Assembly (NCBI GenBank): GCA_937919795.1
Contig: CALFOA010000399.1
Span: 1 to 6,743, forward strand
Length of the DNA stretch: 6,743 bases
Direction: 5' to 3'
Source of the DNA: an uncultured Neisseria sp.
GTDB lineage: Bacteria; Pseudomonadota; Gammaproteobacteria; Burkholderiales; Neisseriaceae
Every line of letters begins with the position of its first letter. The stretch's first letter is position 1. The notes beneath the pieces were generated by a model. The model did no database searches. It saw only the letters and a program-made list of their open reading frames with translations, and had not been told where the DNA came from. A program made the translations under genes and the position numbers. Positions 1 through 6,743 of this stretch are shown one piece after another.

Positions 1-337
1 CGTCTTCGCGGGGGAAGAGATGGTCGGCAATGGCCATGCCCACGGGGCGCGGTGCGCCGCTGGTGGGCTTGAGGTGCATCAGCAGGCCGGGGCCGGCATT
101 GACTTCCAGGATCGCGCCCTGGCCCTGCATGGGCTGGGAAACGTCCTTGAGGATCATGTCCATGCCGGCGATATCCAGGCCCACGATTTTTGCGGCCAGC
201 ACGGCGTAGTAGGCCACGTCGGGGTGCACGTCGTCCAGGCAGTCGATGGCCATATTGCCGTTGCGCTGCAGCAGCACGGCCTGACCCTGGGGGATCACGC
301 TGTCGGGAGTCACATGCTGGCGGTTGAGTTCGAGCTT
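1..337 (-). pseudogene. cphA: Cyanophycin synthetase fragment: C-terminal part of the ATP-grasp domain, joined to tamB
   Basis: CphA makes the Asp-Arg storage polymer cyanophycin; its ATP-grasp module adds aspartate to the backbone. Chimera residues about 733-844 read as the second half of that module. In order they show TPDSVIPQGQAVLLQRNGN, then DDVHPDVAYYA, VGLDIAGMDMI, KDVSQPM, the metal-binding EVNAGPG (Glu810 and Asn812 in chimera numbering), LLMHLKPTSGAPRPVG and AIADHLFPRED. That last stretch normally leads straight into the Mur-ligase-like domain, which would lie beyond position 1. The QRNGN...DC variant, without the STGGTA loop of cyanobacterial enzymes, resembles proteobacterial CphA from memory. 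The CphA N-terminal domain, the first half of ATP-grasp and any CphA start codon are missing, so by itself this cannot be a working gene. G+C is about 67% in bases 1-300 against about 59% in 361-660. The exact boundary (about 325-352) is inferred from family resemblance. Confidence 0.87.
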
Positions 338-2533
338 GACGGCGCCGGCTTCGAGGTTGAGCGGATTTTGCAGTCTGAGGTTGAAGGCACCGCTAACGTC
401 GAGCGCACTCACCGTGCCCAGCCACTGGTTGCGCTCGTTCAGGCCGCCGTCGGCAGCGAGGTTGAAGCGGTAAGGTTTGCCGTCAAACGCCATATTACCG
501 TTGCCGCGGATGCTTTGGCGGCGGCCGGTACCGTTGATGTCGAGGTTTACCGCATCGATGCGGGTGGGTGCTTCCTTGCCGGGAATAATAATCTGGCGGC
601 CTTCCGCCTGTACGTGCAGCGGTTTGTTTAAATCGGGCGAGCCTTGCAGATTGAAGGTGAGGTGATTAATTTGCAGCGCTTTGTTGATGTTAAGCCGTTC
701 GGCACGGCCGTTTAAGTTGGCTTCCAACTGCTTGGGCGAGCCGGCCAACGTGCCTTGTGCCACCAACAGGCCAGACATACCGAAACCAAAACGGGCGATA
801 TCGGGCGCATTGATGTTGAGGTTGAGGCGGTCGCCTTGTTTGCCGAAACTGCCGCTGGTTTTGATGATATTACGCCCCAACGCGATATCGGTGAGTGCGC
901 GGCTGAGGTGGTCTTTATTGTATTCAATGTCGGCATTGCCGGAGAGCGCTACGCCGGAGAGCGTGCTTTGGCCGAACTGCATTTTGCCGTTGAACAACTG
1001 CTTGCCGATGGCACCGGTCAGCAAAATATTGCCGTTTACATTACCTTCGGGCAAGGTGGTGTGCAATTTGGCGGGGTTGAAATTTTTGCTGGTTACGTTG
1101 AAGTTCAGCGCTTGGTCTTTAAACAGCTCTAAAGTGCCGCTGGCTTGGGTTTCTCCGCCGTTTTCCGGCTGAATCAGCAGTTGCTTGAGATTTACGGTTT
1201 GCTGGCCGTTAGCCGCATCGGTATTGAGGGTTACGTCGCCGTTGGCTTTGGTTTTGCCAAAGGTGAAATCTAGCAATGCCTGCGGATCACGATAGCTGCC
1301 GCGCAACTGGATTTTGCCGTTGAGCGCATCGGGATAATCTTGCGCAATCACATCGCCCAACACCACGTCGTGCGAATGGGTGTCGAGATTCAGGGTTTGT
1401 TTTTCAGTATCGGTGCTGCCGCTGAAGCTGATGCGGCCTTTTTTCAACAAGGCGGCTTCGGCTTCGCGGATCACTAATACACCGTTTTCATCGATGGTGA
1501 AGTCGGCCAACAGGCTGCGTACCGGGATACCGCTCTGATCGGCGGGAGCGGCTTGGTGGTTAGCCAAATCGATGGAGCCTTCCAGCGCGAGACCGGACGT
1601 GACGGCGGGCACTACAGTGGCATCAAAATCGAGATCGGCTTTCGGTGCGCTGGGGATAAAGGCTTGCGGATTGAGGCCGTTGCCTTTGATGGCAACGTGG
1701 CCGATGATTTCATCGAGCGAGTTGCCGAACGGGTGGATTTGGGTGTCGGCAGTGAGTTTGACGCCCTTGCCGGCCAAATGGCTGTTGAGCTGGATGTTCT
1801 CCAATTCACCGGCTAAGGCAAACGTGCCGTCCACCGCAATATCGTTGAGCACGCCGTTGCCGGCAATGTCGCCGTTTAGCTTGAACGGTGCGGCGGTATC
1901 CAAGCTGAGTTTGCCGTTGCTGTCGCTCCACGGCGTTTGGATAGAGCCGATTTGGACGCGGTGTTGCTGATGGTCATAAACATAATTCAAGCGGGCATGG
2001 CGCAGCAACACACTCTTGGCCTTGCCGCTGGTAATCCGGCCGACTTCCAGCGAATCCAGTGCCACTTCCACCGGCAGGCTCACGCTTTCCGGTGCTTTCG
2101 ATGGAGTCGACTCTTTCGGCGGCGTCGGTTTGCTCTGAATATGGATGTCGCCGGCCGCCAAGCGCTGGATGTGCAGTTTTTTCTGCCACAACTCTTGCGG
2201 CTGCCAAGCGAGGGTGAGGCTGGAGATATCGATGTCGCTGCCCGGCGTTTCGATGCGCCACTCTTCGCCGTTGAAGCCTTTCAAGAGTGTGCCATGCAGG
2301 GTTTTGGAACTGATGTTCACGCCAAACCAGCCCGGCACTTTATACAGGCCGAAGCGCAGGCCGGATTCGGTGGAAATCAGCCAGGCAATCAGCCCGGCCA
2401 GCATCAGAATAGCCAATACAAACAGCAGCAAGATGGCGCGCAGCCATTTGCGGCCGCGTTTTTTCGGTGCGCTCGGCGGGGTGTCGGCGGGCAGGCCGGT
2501 ATCGGGAGTGAGGGCGGGGGTGCTGGCCGTCAT
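1..2533 (-). CDS. tamB: TamB N-terminal half fused in frame to a cyanophycin synthetase fragment (chimeric ORF, open at window edge)
   Basis: Intact TamB is an inner-membrane-anchored periplasmic protein that spans to TamA and helps outer-membrane protein and lipid delivery. The reading frame starts at ATG 2533-2531 and stays open for 844 codons to position 2. A Pro-rich cytosolic leader (residues 1-23) precedes a KKRGRK basic stretch and one membrane anchor at about residues 33-53 (AILLLFVLAILMLAGLIAWL). Then come about 680 residues of repetitive beta-strand sequence typical of the AsmA/TamB family, for example VSGAFNLRLQNPLNLEAGA near residues 712-731. At about residue 732 the sequence changes to CphA (separate entry). 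TamB proteins are usually about 1,250-1,400 residues, so roughly the C-terminal half, including the DUF490 domain that contacts TamA, is absent. The ATG shares one base with the tamA stop (TAATG), and a modest AGGA lies 11 nt upstream within tamA, suggesting translational coupling. TamB identity of the first 730 residues is firm. Whether the chimera exists in the cell is uncertain. Confidence 0.88.
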   Translation of the reverse strand, partial: MTASTPALTPDTGLPADTPPSAPKKRGRKWLRAILLLFVLAILMLAGLIAWLISTESGLRFGLYKVPGWFGVNISSKTLHGTLLKGFNGEEWRIETPGSDIDISSLTLAWQPQELWQKKLHIQRLAAGDIHIQSKPTPPKESTPSKAPESVSLPVEVALDSLEVGRITSGKAKSVLLRHARLNYVYDHQQHRVQIGSIQTPWSDSNGKLSLDTAAPFKLNGDIAGNGVLNDIAVDGTFALAGELENIQLNSHLAGKGVKLTADTQIHPFGNSLDEIIGHVAIKGNGLNPQAFIPSAPKADLDFDATVVPAVTSGLALEGSIDLANHQAAPADQSGIPVRSLLADFTIDENGVLVIREAEAALLKKGRISFSGSTDTEKQTLNLDTHSHDVVLGDVIAQDYPDALNGKIQLRGSYRDPQALLDFTFGKTKANGDVTLNTDAANGQQTVNLKQLLIQPENGGETQASGTLELFKDQALNFNVTSKNFNPAKLHTTLPEGNVNGNILLTGAIGKQLFNGKMQFGQSTLSGVALSGNADIEYNKDHLSRALTDIALGRNIIKTSGSFGKQGDRLNLNINAPDIARFGFGMSGLLVAQGTLAGSPKQLEANLNGRAERLNINKALQINHLTFNLQGSPDLNKPLHVQAEGRQIIIPGKEAPTRIDAVNLDINGTGRRQSIRGNGNMAFDGKPYRFNLAADGGLNERNQWLGTVSALDVSGAFNLRLQNPLNLEAGAVKLELNRQHVTPDSVIPQGQAVLLQRNGNMAIDCLDDVHPDVAYYAVLAAKIVGLDIAGMDMILKDVSQPMQGQGAILEVNAGPGLLMHLKPTSGAPRPVGMAIADHLFPRED

Positions 2534-4410
2534 TAGAAATGGGTTCCTAAGCTGATGTGCCAACGTATTTTCTTATCGTTGTGGCCGTAGGCAATGTCGA
2601 ATGAAAACGGCGCAACCGGGCTGAACCAGCGCACACCGAGGCCGGTGCCGTGTTTTAAGCCCATGTCTTTAAAGCTGCGCGAAACGTCGCCCATATCGTG
2701 GAAGATAGCGGCGGAGAAGTCTTTATTAATCGGATACTGGTATTCCAGGCTGGCGATGGCCAGTGCGCGGTCGGGTAATACTGAGTCGCCGGGGCCGGCC
2801 AAGCCGATACTGTCGAGCTCATAACCGCGTATTGAAGTGGCGCCGCCGCTGCGGAACATCAGGCTGGCCGGTACTTCGTTATTCTCTTTGGCATACACGT
2901 AGCCTACCTGCCCGCGTACCACGAAGGTACCGTATTCTTTTTTCTCGGGCGTAAAGTAATAACCGGCGCGGGCGGTGGCGCGCTGAATGGAGGTGGTGGA
3001 GAGCAGCGAGCCCAATGTGGTGCCGACTTTGGCATCCAGATAATAGCCGTTGGCCGGGCGCAGGGTGGTTTCGATGTCTTGTTTACGCCAAGAAGCAGTA
3101 AGCATGGTGGCGGTGCTGTGGCCCAGGTTGGTATTGGTGGACGGAATGCGGCGGCTGCCGGAAATGTATTCTACGCCAAGGCGCGATTCGATGTTGTTGC
3201 GGTCGCGCACAAACCAAATACCGCTGGTTAAATCTTTGGTTTCGAGGTTTTGAGTGGTGGAACGGGAGTAGGACGTATTGGTGGTCCAGAAATGGCCATG
3301 ATTATTGCGCGGCTGGCTGATACCGGCGGAGAGCGTGGTTTGATAGCGGTCGGCATCCGCCACCACGGAGCCGACATAGCCTTTATTAAACAAGTTGTAA
3401 TAGTCGTAGCCGACTTTGCCGCCGAGGCCGTACTCGGAATCCCAGCGCAGGCCGAGTTCGAGTTTGTGTTTTTTCAGCTCGCTTACGCTCACTTTAATCG
3501 GCACGCGGTCGCCCTGTAGGTTATCGAAATCCGCTTCAACCGAGGCGCCGGAGTAATGGCTGTTTTGTTCTAAAGCTTGCTGGTAGTCCAACAACTGATT
3601 TAAATCATAGGGAGAGCCTGTCTGAAACGGTGCCAAGCCGCTGACCACGCTTTCGGGATAACGTTGGGTGCCGGTGATGTGGATGTCACCAAAATAAATC
3701 GGCTGATGGCTGTCGATCACCACGGTTAAATCGGCGGTGTTGTTGTTGGGGTTCACGCTGGCTTGGGTTTGGGTGAAACGCGCCAGCGGGTATTTTTTGC
3801 GGGCAACCGCCGAGAGGGAAGCGGTTTTGCTTTGCGACCAGTTGTCTTGCTGAAAAGGTGCGCCGACCGGCAGCGACCAATCGTTCATCGCATTTTTATA
3901 GTAACTGCCCAATTCGGCATCTTGTAGCACATCGCCGATGATGGCGACGTTAACATTCTCAATATGGGTGCGCTTGCCGGGGGTGACGTTGATCAGATAG
4001 CCGTTGCCCCTGCTTTGTACATTGGTTTGGCTGTTGAAGTAGCCCTGAGTGCGCATCATGTTTTGCACATCGTTTGGCGTGTCTTCCAGCAAAAAGCCGA
4101 CTTGCTCTAAATCCAGCTCTTCCTGTTGCTGCTCGGTAATCAGCGGCAAATGGGTTTCCAGCATGGTTTTAACTTCGTCATTGCCGCCGGTGTTGATTTC
4201 CACTGGATACTTGGGCGTGAGCTTTTTGCCTTCTTCTGCCTCCACCTGCCGAGGCTGCTCAACGCGCACATAATCGGCCGGCTGAGGTTGACTATCGCTC
4301 GCCGCCGAGGCGGCTGGGGCATCGGGCGCGGCAGCAGTGTCGGCCCAAGCTTGCTGGCAGGCAAGGGCGAGAGTGGTCAACAAAAAAGCGGTGGCGGGGA
4401 ATTTTTTCAT
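2533..4410 (-). CDS. tamA: TamA, outer-membrane Omp85-family translocation and assembly protein
   Basis: TamA is the outer-membrane half of the TAM complex; it shares the BamA fold and works with TamB in inserting outer-membrane proteins such as autotransporters. From ATG 4410 it is 625 residues. A signal peptide (MKKFPATAFLLTTLALAC) ends in AWA at about residue 23, a signal peptidase I site. An acidic/Pro-rich linker follows, then three POTRA-like segments over roughly residues 60-300 (the last contains PIYFGDIHITGTQRYPESVV), then a C-terminal beta-barrel. The barrel carries the Omp85 loop-6 motif SIRGYE (residues 526-531), FHDMGDV and a terminal aromatic strand ending WHISLGTHF with a final Phe. 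A GTG at 4428 is in frame six codons upstream, but the ATG places Lys-Lys at the start of the signal peptide and is preferred; neither has a strong Shine-Dalgarno. The stop TAA overlaps the tamB ATG by one base. Length and motifs are complete. BamA is excluded by only three POTRAs and the TamB neighbour. Confidence 0.93.
   Translation of the reverse strand: MKKFPATAFLLTTLALACQQAWADTAAAPDAPAASAASDSQPQPADYVRVEQPRQVEAEEGKKLTPKYPVEINTGGNDEVKTMLETHLPLITEQQQEELDLEQVGFLLEDTPNDVQNMMRTQGYFNSQTNVQSRGNGYLINVTPGKRTHIENVNVAIIGDVLQDAELGSYYKNAMNDWSLPVGAPFQQDNWSQSKTASLSAVARKKYPLARFTQTQASVNPNNNTADLTVVIDSHQPIYFGDIHITGTQRYPESVVSGLAPFQTGSPYDLNQLLDYQQALEQNSHYSGASVEADFDNLQGDRVPIKVSVSELKKHKLELGLRWDSEYGLGGKVGYDYYNLFNKGYVGSVVADADRYQTTLSAGISQPRNNHGHFWTTNTSYSRSTTQNLETKDLTSGIWFVRDRNNIESRLGVEYISGSRRIPSTNTNLGHSTATMLTASWRKQDIETTLRPANGYYLDAKVGTTLGSLLSTTSIQRATARAGYYFTPEKKEYGTFVVRGQVGYVYAKENNEVPASLMFRSGGATSIRGYELDSIGLAGPGDSVLPDRALAIASLEYQYPINKDFSAAIFHDMGDVSRSFKDMGLKHGTGLGVRWFSPVAPFSFDIAYGHNDKKIRWHISLGTHF
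3615..3626 (+). repeat. DUS-like 12-mer inside tamA (11/12)
   Basis: AGCCTGTCTGAA differs from the TGCCTGTCTGAA seen elsewhere here only at the first base. On the tamA coding strand it specifies FQTGS at about residues 262-266, within the third POTRA-like segment. The 10-base core GCCTGTCTGA is intact, so it may still act in uptake. Confidence 0.6.
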
Positions 4411-4455
4411 AAATCGTTCATTCGGCACAAAACGGCAATCAAGCAGGCGCGGATG

Positions 4456-4484
4456 ATTTTAGCATTGTTTTTAAGGGCTGTAAT
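4456..4484 (-). promoter_or_regulatory. Candidate sigma-70 promoter for tamA(B), extended -10
   Basis: Read on the minus strand, an extended -10 (TGC-TAAAAT, hexamer 4456-4461) is preceded after 17 bp by ATTACA (4479-4484), which matches the -35 consensus at 4 of 6. A transcript would begin near 4449 and leave a leader of about 40 nt before the tamA ATG. A DUS copy sits 13 bp upstream of the -35. This is a motif match only. Confidence 0.5.
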
Positions 4485-4497
4485 CCCGTGTCGGCCT

Positions 4498-4509
4498 TTC
4501 AGACAGGCA
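4498..4509 (-). repeat. DNA uptake sequence (perfect)
   Basis: TTCAGACAGGCA, complement of TGCCTGTCTGAA. Flanking bases extend its match with the copy at 4582-4593 to 14-bp inverted arms (4497-4510 and 4581-4594) separated by 70 nt. It lies just upstream of the tamA promoter candidate. Confidence 0.88.
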
Positions 4510-4581
4510 TATCGGGGCTTGGACAGCGGCGGCGCTGATTTGTTCGTTTAGCGTGGCATTTGCCGGTTAATTAAAAAGAAA

Positions 4582-4593
4582 TGCCTGTCTGAA
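4582..4593 (+). repeat. DNA uptake sequence (perfect)
   Basis: TGCCTGTCTGAA in plus orientation, the middle of three DUS copies in the tamA-sstT spacer. It can pair with the copy on either side: 14 bp perfectly with the left one, or 15 bp with one mismatch with the right one. Confidence 0.88.
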
Positions 4594-4652
4594 AACGAAC
4601 GACGTGAAATTTTGTGCAGTTAAACTTCTGTCATGATTAGGTTACGGTATTT

Positions 4653-4664
4653 TTCAGACAAGCA
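4653..4664 (-). repeat. DNA uptake sequence, one mismatch
   Basis: TTCAGACAAGCA differs from TTCAGACAGGCA by a single G-to-A change. Together with 4581-4595 it can form a stem (4581-4595 with 4651-4665) around a 55-nt loop. It looks like a decayed DUS copy. Confidence 0.65.
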
Positions 4665-4729
4665 TGGCGATATTCATCTGGCTTACACCACCACAAACGA
4701 CAACATTCTTCATTTTATTTCATAGATTG

Positions 4730-4743
4730 ATGTAAAATTACAT
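4730..4743. promoter_or_regulatory. Palindrome in the sstT upstream region, possible operator and -10
   Basis: ATGTAA-AA-TTACAT is a perfect inverted repeat ending 24 bp before the sstT start. It contains TAAAAT (4733-4738), a reasonable -10 hexamer. The best -35 partner, TTCATT at 4709-4714 with an 18-bp spacer, is weak (3 of 6). A regulator binding here would overlap the promoter. I do not recognise the site, and short AT-rich palindromes can occur by chance. Confidence 0.3.
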
Positions 4744-4755
4744 TTTTTAAATTTC

Positions 4756-4760
4756 AAGGA
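4756..4760 (+). promoter_or_regulatory. Ribosome binding site of sstT
   Basis: AAGGA lies 7 nt before ATG 4768, a standard Shine-Dalgarno spacing, and fixes that start codon for sstT. Confidence 0.8.
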
Positions 4761-4767
4761 AAGTCTC

Positions 4768-6012
4768 ATGTCAGCCGCCAACTCATTTTGGGCGACGCTC
4801 AACCGGGTCAGCCTGGTGAAGCAAATTATCATCGGCTTGCTGCTGGGCACGCTGGTCGGTTATCTGGGCAGCGGTTCCAGCCCGCTCGTTTCCGCACAAA
4901 CGGTGGCGGGTATCGGTATTTTAGGCAATATGTTTGTCGGCGCATTGAAAGCGATTGCGCCGGTTTTGGTATTTGTATTGGTGGCGGCCGCCGTGGCGCA
5001 ACACCAAACCGGCAGCGAAGCGCGGGTAAAACCGATTGTGATACTGTATGTGATTGGTACTTTTGCCGCGGCGACGGCCGGCGTGGCAGCAAGCTTTTTG
5101 TTTCCCACCAATATTGCGCTGGCGCATACCGCTGCCGGCGACAATGCGCCGCCTTCCGGTATCGCTGAAGTCTTGCAGACTCTGCTGATGAATCTGGTGG
5201 CCAACCCGGTTACCGCCTTATCCAGCGGCAACTACATCGGCATTCTGTTCTGGGCGTTGCTGCTTGGTTTTGCCCTGCGCCATGCAGCGGAAAGTACCCG
5301 CCTGATGATGATAGACATGGGCGATGCGGTTTCCAAAATCGTTGGCTGGGTGATTCGCTTTGCGCCTTTGGGCATTTTCGGTATCGTCACCACCACGGTA
5401 GCGGCCACCGGCCTAGAAGGGCTGGCGAGCTATGCCAAACTGTTGCTGGTATTGGTGGGCAGTATGCTGTTTATTGCACTGGTACTGAATCCACTGATTG
5501 TGTGGTGGAAACTTCGCCGCAATCCTTATCCGCTGGTGCTCACCTGCCTGCGTGAAAGCGGCGTAACCGCCTTCTTCACTCGCTCTTCCGCCGCCAATAT
5601 TCCGGTGAACATGATGCTGTGTAAGAAATTGGGTTTGAACGAAGATACTTATTCGATTTCAATCCCACTGGGCGCCACCATCAATATGGCAGGTGCAGCG
5701 ATTACCATTAGCGTACTGTCGCTGGCGGCGGCGCACACTCAAAATATTCAGGTGGACTTCACTACCGCTTTGCTGTTGAGCTTGCTGGCAACAGTGAGTG
5801 CCTGCGGCGCTTCCGGTGTAGCCGGTGGCTCGCTGCTGCTGATTCCGCTGGCCTGCAACCTGTTGGGCATCAGCAATGATGTGGCGATGCAGGTGGTGGC
5901 GGTAGGCTTCACCATCGGCGTGGTGCAGGATTCTTGCGAAACCGCGTTGAACTCGTCTACCGATGTGTTGTTTACCGCTGCTGCGGAATTGGGCGAACGT
6001 CGTCAGAGTTAA
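4768..6012 (+). CDS. sstT: SstT, sodium-coupled serine/threonine transporter
   Basis: SstT imports L-serine and L-threonine with Na+ across the inner membrane and belongs to the dicarboxylate/amino-acid:cation symporter (DAACS) family. The product has 414 residues, the same length as the E. coli protein as I recall it, and is similar along its whole length. Visible landmarks are the first membrane segment after [29 protein letters not shown], the Ser-rich hairpin [11 protein letters not shown] (residues 271-281), the NMAGAAI stretch (306-312) in place of the NMDGT of glutamate carriers, the [10 protein letters not shown] hairpin and [13 protein letters not shown] (387-399), which carries transport-site polar residues. 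About eight membrane segments and two re-entrant hairpins are expected for this fold. It has its own Shine-Dalgarno and ends 13 bp before a strong hairpin terminator, so it is probably transcribed alone. Nothing is missing or broken. Confidence 0.96.
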   Translation: MSAANSFWATLNRVSLVKQIIIGLLLGTLVGYLGSGSSPLVSAQTVAGIGILGNMFVGALKAIAPVLVFVLVAAAVAQHQTGSEARVKPIVILYVIGTFAAATAGVAASFLFPTNIALAHTAAGDNAPPSGIAEVLQTLLMNLVANPVTALSSGNYIGILFWALLLGFALRHAAESTRLMMIDMGDAVSKIVGWVIRFAPLGIFGIVTTTVAATGLEGLASYAKLLLVLVGSMLFIALVLNPLIVWWKLRRNPYPLVLTCLRESGVTAFFTRSSAANIPVNMMLCKKLGLNEDTYSISIPLGATINMAGAAITISVLSLAAAHTQNIQVDFTTALLLSLLATVSACGASGVAGGSLLLIPLACNLLGISNDVAMQVVAVGFTIGVVQDSCETALNSSTDVLFTAAAELGERRQS

Positions 6013-6037
6013 ACGGTTTTATCTTTAAAACTATAAA

Positions 6038-6049
6038 TGCCTGTCTGAA
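6038..6049 (+). repeat. DNA uptake sequence (perfect), left arm of terminator
   Basis: TGCCTGTCTGAA in plus orientation, inside the ascending arm of the sstT terminator. Confidence 0.9.
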
Positions 6050-6083
6050 AAAATTTAGCTTCGCAGCAACGCGCAAGCTGGTT

Positions 6084-6095
6084 TTCAGACAGGCA
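6084..6095 (-). repeat. DNA uptake sequence (perfect), right arm of terminator
   Basis: TTCAGACAGGCA, the complement, inside the descending arm of the sstT terminator and inverted relative to the copy at 6038-6049. Confidence 0.9.
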
Positions 6096-6179
6096 TTTGT
6101 AGTTTTACAACTTTTATGTTAAACAAAGATTTATATGATTTTATGCTCAATTTTATTCCCAAACTCATCGCTTGTTTGA

Positions 6180-6743
<564 letters not shown>

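Larger units (their letters stand above)
4411..4767. other. Divergent intergenic region between tamA and sstT, no gene seen
   Basis: These 357 bases separate two divergent genes. They hold the tamA promoter candidate, three DUS copies (4498-4509 minus, 4582-4593 plus, 4653-4664 minus with one mismatch) and an AT-rich stretch (about 4701-4755) just before sstT containing a palindrome. The plus frame over 4126-4551 is only the mirror of the tamA 5' end and its leader. I see no tRNA, small ORF with a ribosome binding site, or recognised riboswitch. Confidence 0.7.
6026..6107 (+). terminator. sstT terminator made from an inverted pair of DUS copies
   Basis: Bases 6026-6051 pair with 6082-6107: a 26-bp stem with one T-G position (6034/6099). 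Each arm contains a full DUS. The 30-nt loop has an inner hairpin, AGCTTCGC (6057-6064) with GCG-C-AAGCT (6071-6079), so the whole could fold as one long rod. The descending arm includes TTTT (6103-6106) and a further TTTT follows at 6112-6115. It starts 13 bp after the sstT stop. Inverted DUS pairs acting as terminators are well known in Neisseria. Confidence 0.85.

Noticed and set aside
370..381. Partial DUS resemblance (GCAGTCTGAGG) in tamB
   Set aside because: Only about the GTCTGA core matches; too little to call a DUS.
20..631. Long plus-strand open frame (203 codons) opposite the tamB/cphA junction
   Set aside because: It shares codon boundaries with the minus-strand gene and reads as its mirror. 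The minus strand gives clear TamB and CphA protein; the plus product is low-complexity and unlike any family I know.
681..2555. Many overlapping plus-strand frames across tamB (for example 681-1172, 1572-1970, 1937-2536, 2145-2555)
   Set aside because: They are antisense shadows of a GC-rich gene, with no ribosome binding sites or recognisable domains.
3250..3519. Plus-strand open frame of 89 codons inside tamA
   Set aside because: Antisense to well-conserved TamA barrel and POTRA sequence; no family resemblance.
4354..4410. Possible lipoprotein signal in TamA (LALAC)
   Set aside because: The residue three before the Cys is Ala and the one two before is Leu, which does not fit a lipobox; AWA further on is a normal signal peptidase I site.
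4426..4428. GTG as tamA start, six codons upstream of the ATG
   Set aside because: It would put MPNERF before the signal peptide and has no ribosome binding site; the ATG gives a standard Lys-Lys signal peptide.
4126..4551. Plus-strand open frame of 141 codons leading into the tamA-sstT spacer
   Set aside because: Mostly antisense to the tamA signal peptide and linker, then crosses its promoter and a DUS; no convincing start signal.
5934..6122. Plus-strand frame overlapping the sstT end
   Set aside because: It runs through the sstT stop region and the hairpin terminator, so it is not a gene.

Overview
The window most likely comes from a member of the Neisseriaceae, close to Neisseria wadsworthii. 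The main reason is the DNA uptake sequence (DUS). The 12-mer TGCCTGTCTGAA, or its complement, occurs four times perfectly and twice with one mismatch in 6.7 kb. This is the variant I recall as the 'TG-wadDUS' dialect, not the ATGCCGTCTGAA of gonococcus and meningococcus. Gene content (an Omp85-family tamA with tamB, and sstT) fits a beta-proteobacterium.

Layout. The minus-strand block (1-4410) holds the tamA-tamB operon, read right to left. TamA is an outer-membrane Omp85 protein and is complete. Its stop codon overlaps the tamB start by one base. After about 730 codons the tamB frame runs, without a stop or frameshift, into sequence that is clearly the ATP-grasp module of a cyanophycin synthetase (CphA). 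It leaves the window still reading CphA. The TamB C-terminal domain and the CphA N-terminal part are both missing, so this is an in-frame chimera. It is either a real deletion or rearrangement or an assembly join. G+C rises from about 59% to about 67% at the same place.

The divergent spacer (4411-4767) has a plausible extended -10 promoter for tamA, three DUS copies in alternating orientation and a short palindrome just before sstT. I see no gene in it.

The plus-strand block (4768-6743) holds sstT, a complete Na+-coupled serine/threonine importer. It is followed by a strong terminator built from two inverted DUS copies. Next comes the first half of an NAD-dependent L-lactate dehydrogenase gene, cut by the window edge, with a strong ribosome binding site and its own upstream region.

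How the genes relate. TamA and TamB normally work together to insert outer-membrane proteins and to link the two membranes. If the chimera is real, TamA here would lack an intact partner from this locus. SstT (amino-acid uptake) and Ldh (pyruvate/lactate redox balance) are metabolic genes. The terminator between them suggests they are transcribed separately.
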